Under the pieces are notes generated by a model that ran no database searches, had not been told where the DNA came from, and saw only the letters and a program-made list of their open reading frames with translations. DNA of 44,173 nucleotides from Oscillospiraceae bacterium. GTDB taxonomy: Bacteria; Bacillota; Clostridia; Oscillospirales; Oscillospiraceae. Within the stretch, counting starts at the first letter, position 1, and every line of letters begins with the position of its first letter. A program made the translations under genes and the position numbers. The stretch is taken from positions 1 through 44,173 of the forward strand of contig JAJQBY010000009.1 of assembly GCA_021203045.1 (NCBI GenBank), read 5' to 3'. Of this stretch, positions 42,441-44,173 are shown piece after piece.

Positions 42441-43160
42441 ATGAGCGAGGAGATCGAACGCCTCCGGCAATGGGTGGCGGAGAGTGATAATATCGTTTTT
42501 TTCGGAGGAGCCGGTGTCTCTACGGAGAGCGGTATCCCGGATTTTCGCAGTGTGGACGGCCTCTATAACCAGCAGTGGGCCTACCCGCCGGAAACCATTT
42601 TGTCCCACAGCTTTTTTGAGCGTGACCCGGAGGAATTTTACCGCTTCTATCACGCAAAGCTGGTGGTTCATGGAGCCAAGCCGAATGCGGCCCACCTGCG
42701 TCTGGCGGCGCTGGAGCGGGAGGGAAAGCTGAAGGCCATCCTGACTCAGAATATAGACGGTCTGCATCAGGCGGCAGGCAGCAAAAATGTGCTGGAGCTC
42801 CATGGCTCCACCGCCCGCTGCTACTGCGCAAGGTGCCGCCGGCCCTATCCTGCGGACTATATCAACGACTGCGAGGGCGTGCCGAAATGTGAGGCCTGCG
42901 GCGGTGTTGTGCGGCCGGATGTGGTGCTGTATGAGGAGTCCCTGGATGAGGACGTTCTTCAGCGGAGCGTGATGTATATCTCCCGGGCAGACATGCTCAT
43001 TATTGGCGGCACCAGTCTGGCCGTCTATCCGGCGGCGGGGCTTATCAATTACTATCAGGGCCACAAGCTGGCGCTGGTGAACCGGGGCCAGACGCCGCGA
43101 GATGGAGCGGCGGACCTGATCGTCCGGGGCAATATCGGGGAGGTATTTTCCCAGATATGA
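42441..43160 (+). CDS. cobB: NAD-dependent protein deacylase (sirtuin)
   Basis: A 239-residue Sir2-family enzyme that removes acyl groups from lysines using NAD. Hallmarks: NAD site GGAGVSTESGIPDFRS, TQNIDGLH (catalytic loop), HGS, and a four-cysteine zinc module (CARC ... CEAC). Catalytic His lies in LELHGST. GGAGGG lies about 13 bases upstream. It starts a new unit with its own promoter and overlaps the next gene by 4 bases (ATGA), so sirtuin, glycosyltransferase and thymidylate kinase are made from one transcript. The gene symbol follows common usage for bacterial sirtuins. Confidence 0.94.
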   Translation: MSEEIERLRQWVAESDNIVFFGGAGVSTESGIPDFRSVDGLYNQQWAYPPETILSHSFFERDPEEFYRFYHAKLVVHGAKPNAAHLRLAALEREGKLKAILTQNIDGLHQAAGSKNVLELHGSTARCYCARCRRPYPADYINDCEGVPKCEACGGVVRPDVVLYEESLDEDVLQRSVMYISRADMLIIGGTSLAVYPAAGLINYYQGHKLALVNRGQTPRDGAADLIVRGNIGEVFSQI

Positions 43161-43882
43161 GCGCCTCCGTCCTGGGCGTGGATTTTGACCGGGTCACGAT
43201 AGCAGAGGCCGTATCATGGGCCGGAAAGACGATGGAGCAGCGGCGGTGCGCCTATGTCTGCACGCCGAATCCGGAGATCGTGTGGGCTTGCCGCGGGGAT
43301 GAAGCCCTGTGCACCGCCATCGCCGGGGCGGATATGACCCTGGCGGACGGCGTCGGTATCGTATGGGCCAGCAGGGTGCTGCAATGCCCTGTGCCGGAGC
43401 GGGTCAGCGGCTATGATTTTCTGCTGGCGCTGCTGGCGGCTATGGAGGGGCGTGTTTTCCTCCTGGGGGGAAGGCCCGGTGTGGCGGAACAGGCAGGACG
43501 GCGGATAGAGGCTCGCTTTCCCCGTGTGACGGTTTGCGGCGTTCATGACGGTTATTTCCGGGAGGAGGAGCCTGTCCTGGAGGAGATATGTGCGGCCCGG
43601 CCCGACCTGCTGCTGGTGTGCCTCGGCTCCCCCAAGCAGGAGCTTTGGATGGCGGCGCATAAGGGCTGCCTGCCTGTGGGGCTTATGGCCGGCCTGGGCG
43701 GCTGTCTGGATGTGCTGGCCGGGCAAAAACGACGAGCCCCGGATATATGGATACGCCTGCGCCTGGAGTGGCTCTACCGACTGTTCCAGGAGCCTGGCCG
43801 GATAAAACGACAGAGCCGCCTGCCCCTTTTCGCGGCGGCGGTATTGAAAGAGAGAATGAGACGATGGAAAGCGGAAAGCTGA
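43157..43882 (+). CDS. WecG/TagA/CpsF family glycosyltransferase
   Basis: A 241-residue GT26-family enzyme that transfers an N-acetylhexosamine from UDP to a polyprenol-linked sugar at the membrane in wall or capsule polymer synthesis. Conserved blocks: YVCTPNPEIVWAC, LADGVGIVWAS (catalytic Asp), FLLGGRPGVAEQA, LLVCLGSPKQELWMA and AGLGGCLDVLAGQ. The basic C-terminus (RLRLEWLYRLFQEPGRIKR) is the membrane-associating appendage typical of TagA. ATG 43157 overlaps the sirtuin stop, and the end overlaps tmk by 19 bases. No other wall-polymer genes are in the window. Confidence 0.93.
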   Translation: MSASVLGVDFDRVTIAEAVSWAGKTMEQRRCAYVCTPNPEIVWACRGDEALCTAIAGADMTLADGVGIVWASRVLQCPVPERVSGYDFLLALLAAMEGRVFLLGGRPGVAEQAGRRIEARFPRVTVCGVHDGYFREEEPVLEEICAARPDLLLVCLGSPKQELWMAAHKGCLPVGLMAGLGGCLDVLAGQKRRAPDIWIRLRLEWLYRLFQEPGRIKRQSRLPLFAAAVLKERMRRWKAES

Positions 43883-44173
43883 TCGTACTGGAGGGCATAG
43901 ACGGGAGCGGAAAAAGCACCCAATACAGGCTGCTTCAGGAACGCTTCCGGCAGGAGGGCATCCAATTTCACAGCACGGTGTTTCCCCGCTATAAGGAGGA
44001 ATCCTCAGCTCTGATAAGACTTTACCTGTCCGGCGCATTCGGAAGCAAGCCGGAGGATGTGAACGCCTGCGCCGCCGCGGCGTTTTATGCCGTGGACCGA
44101 TATGCTGCCTATAAACAGGATTGGGGCGGGATATACGAATCGGGCGGGCTGATACTGGCTGACCGCTACACTA
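43864..44173 (+). CDS. tmk: Thymidylate kinase, partial (runs off the window)
   Basis: 103 visible residues of a dTMP kinase that makes dTDP for DNA synthesis. P-loop EGIDGSGKST at residues 10-19, the FPRYKEE region, and the DRY of the DR(Y/F/H) motif at the window edge (LADRYT). ATG 43864 lies inside the preceding gene; GAGAATGAGACG upstream is a weak ribosome site, consistent with coupling. The C-terminal half lies beyond 44173. Confidence 0.9.
   Translation, partial: MESGKLIVLEGIDGSGKSTQYRLLQERFRQEGIQFHSTVFPRYKEESSALIRLYLSGAFGSKPEDVNACAAAAFYAVDRYAAYKQDWGGIYESGGLILADRYT

Noticed and set aside
1-44173. CRISPR arrays, tRNA or rRNA genes, insertion sequences, prophage
   Set aside because: No regularly spaced repeats, cloverleaf-like or rRNA-like stretches, transposase/integrase motifs or terminal inverted repeats were recognised on either strand.

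Overview
The window looks like a chromosomal segment of a GC-rich gut clostridium, most likely Oscillospiraceae (Oscillibacter, Lawsonibacter or Flavonifractor-like). The reasons are the low-GC-type Firmicutes housekeeping order (pcrA, rRNA methyltransferase, dprA, topA, trmFO, plsX, acpP, rnc, smc, ftsY, nadD/yqeK, rsfS, leuS, rpsU), sigma-A promoters with 17-bp spacers, strong Shine-Dalgarno sequences, an anaerobic redox module, and secreted proteins rich in SGEAS motifs. Family assignment is inference. No tRNA, rRNA, CRISPR array, transposase or phage gene was seen.

Layout. 1-4.6 kb: a secreted beta-helix protein, a membrane/zinc-ribbon and J-domain gene pair, a small ferredoxin and the chaperone gene hslO. 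4.6-14 kb: an accessory module of two tandemly duplicated lipoproteins, three ABC membrane subunits and an ABC ATPase, followed convergently by a histidine kinase/response regulator pair and then divergently by a second SGEAS beta-helix protein. The composition resembles bacterial peptide-antibiotic sensing and immunity loci (LanI/LanFEG or BcrAB type) but no bacteriocin gene is visible, so the ligand is unknown. 14-19 kb: an Old-Yellow-Enzyme/2-enoate-reductase type flavoprotein facing a molybdopterin oxidoreductase plus its four-cluster ferredoxin subunit, then DegV, a MarR regulator with a clear promoter/operator, and a MATE efflux pump. 22-44 kb: nearly gapless housekeeping genes for DNA repair and topology, tRNA modification, lipid precursor synthesis, RNA processing, chromosome segregation, protein targeting, NAD synthesis and ribosome function, ending in a sirtuin, a WecG/TagA glycosyltransferase and a truncated thymidylate kinase.

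Striking points. The lipoprotein duplication still shows its junction: a remnant of the downstream permease start joined to the tail of the hslO terminator, and the second copy has lost the promoter region. The two copies are near-identical at both ends but diverged in the middle. Three genes (molybdopterin subunit, MATE, dprA) are each interrupted by what looks like a missing single base, two of them in A/T homopolymers; this may be sequencing error, slippage-based switching or decay. SMC is unusually short, with both coiled-coil arms reduced, and NadD and YqeK are fused into one protein.
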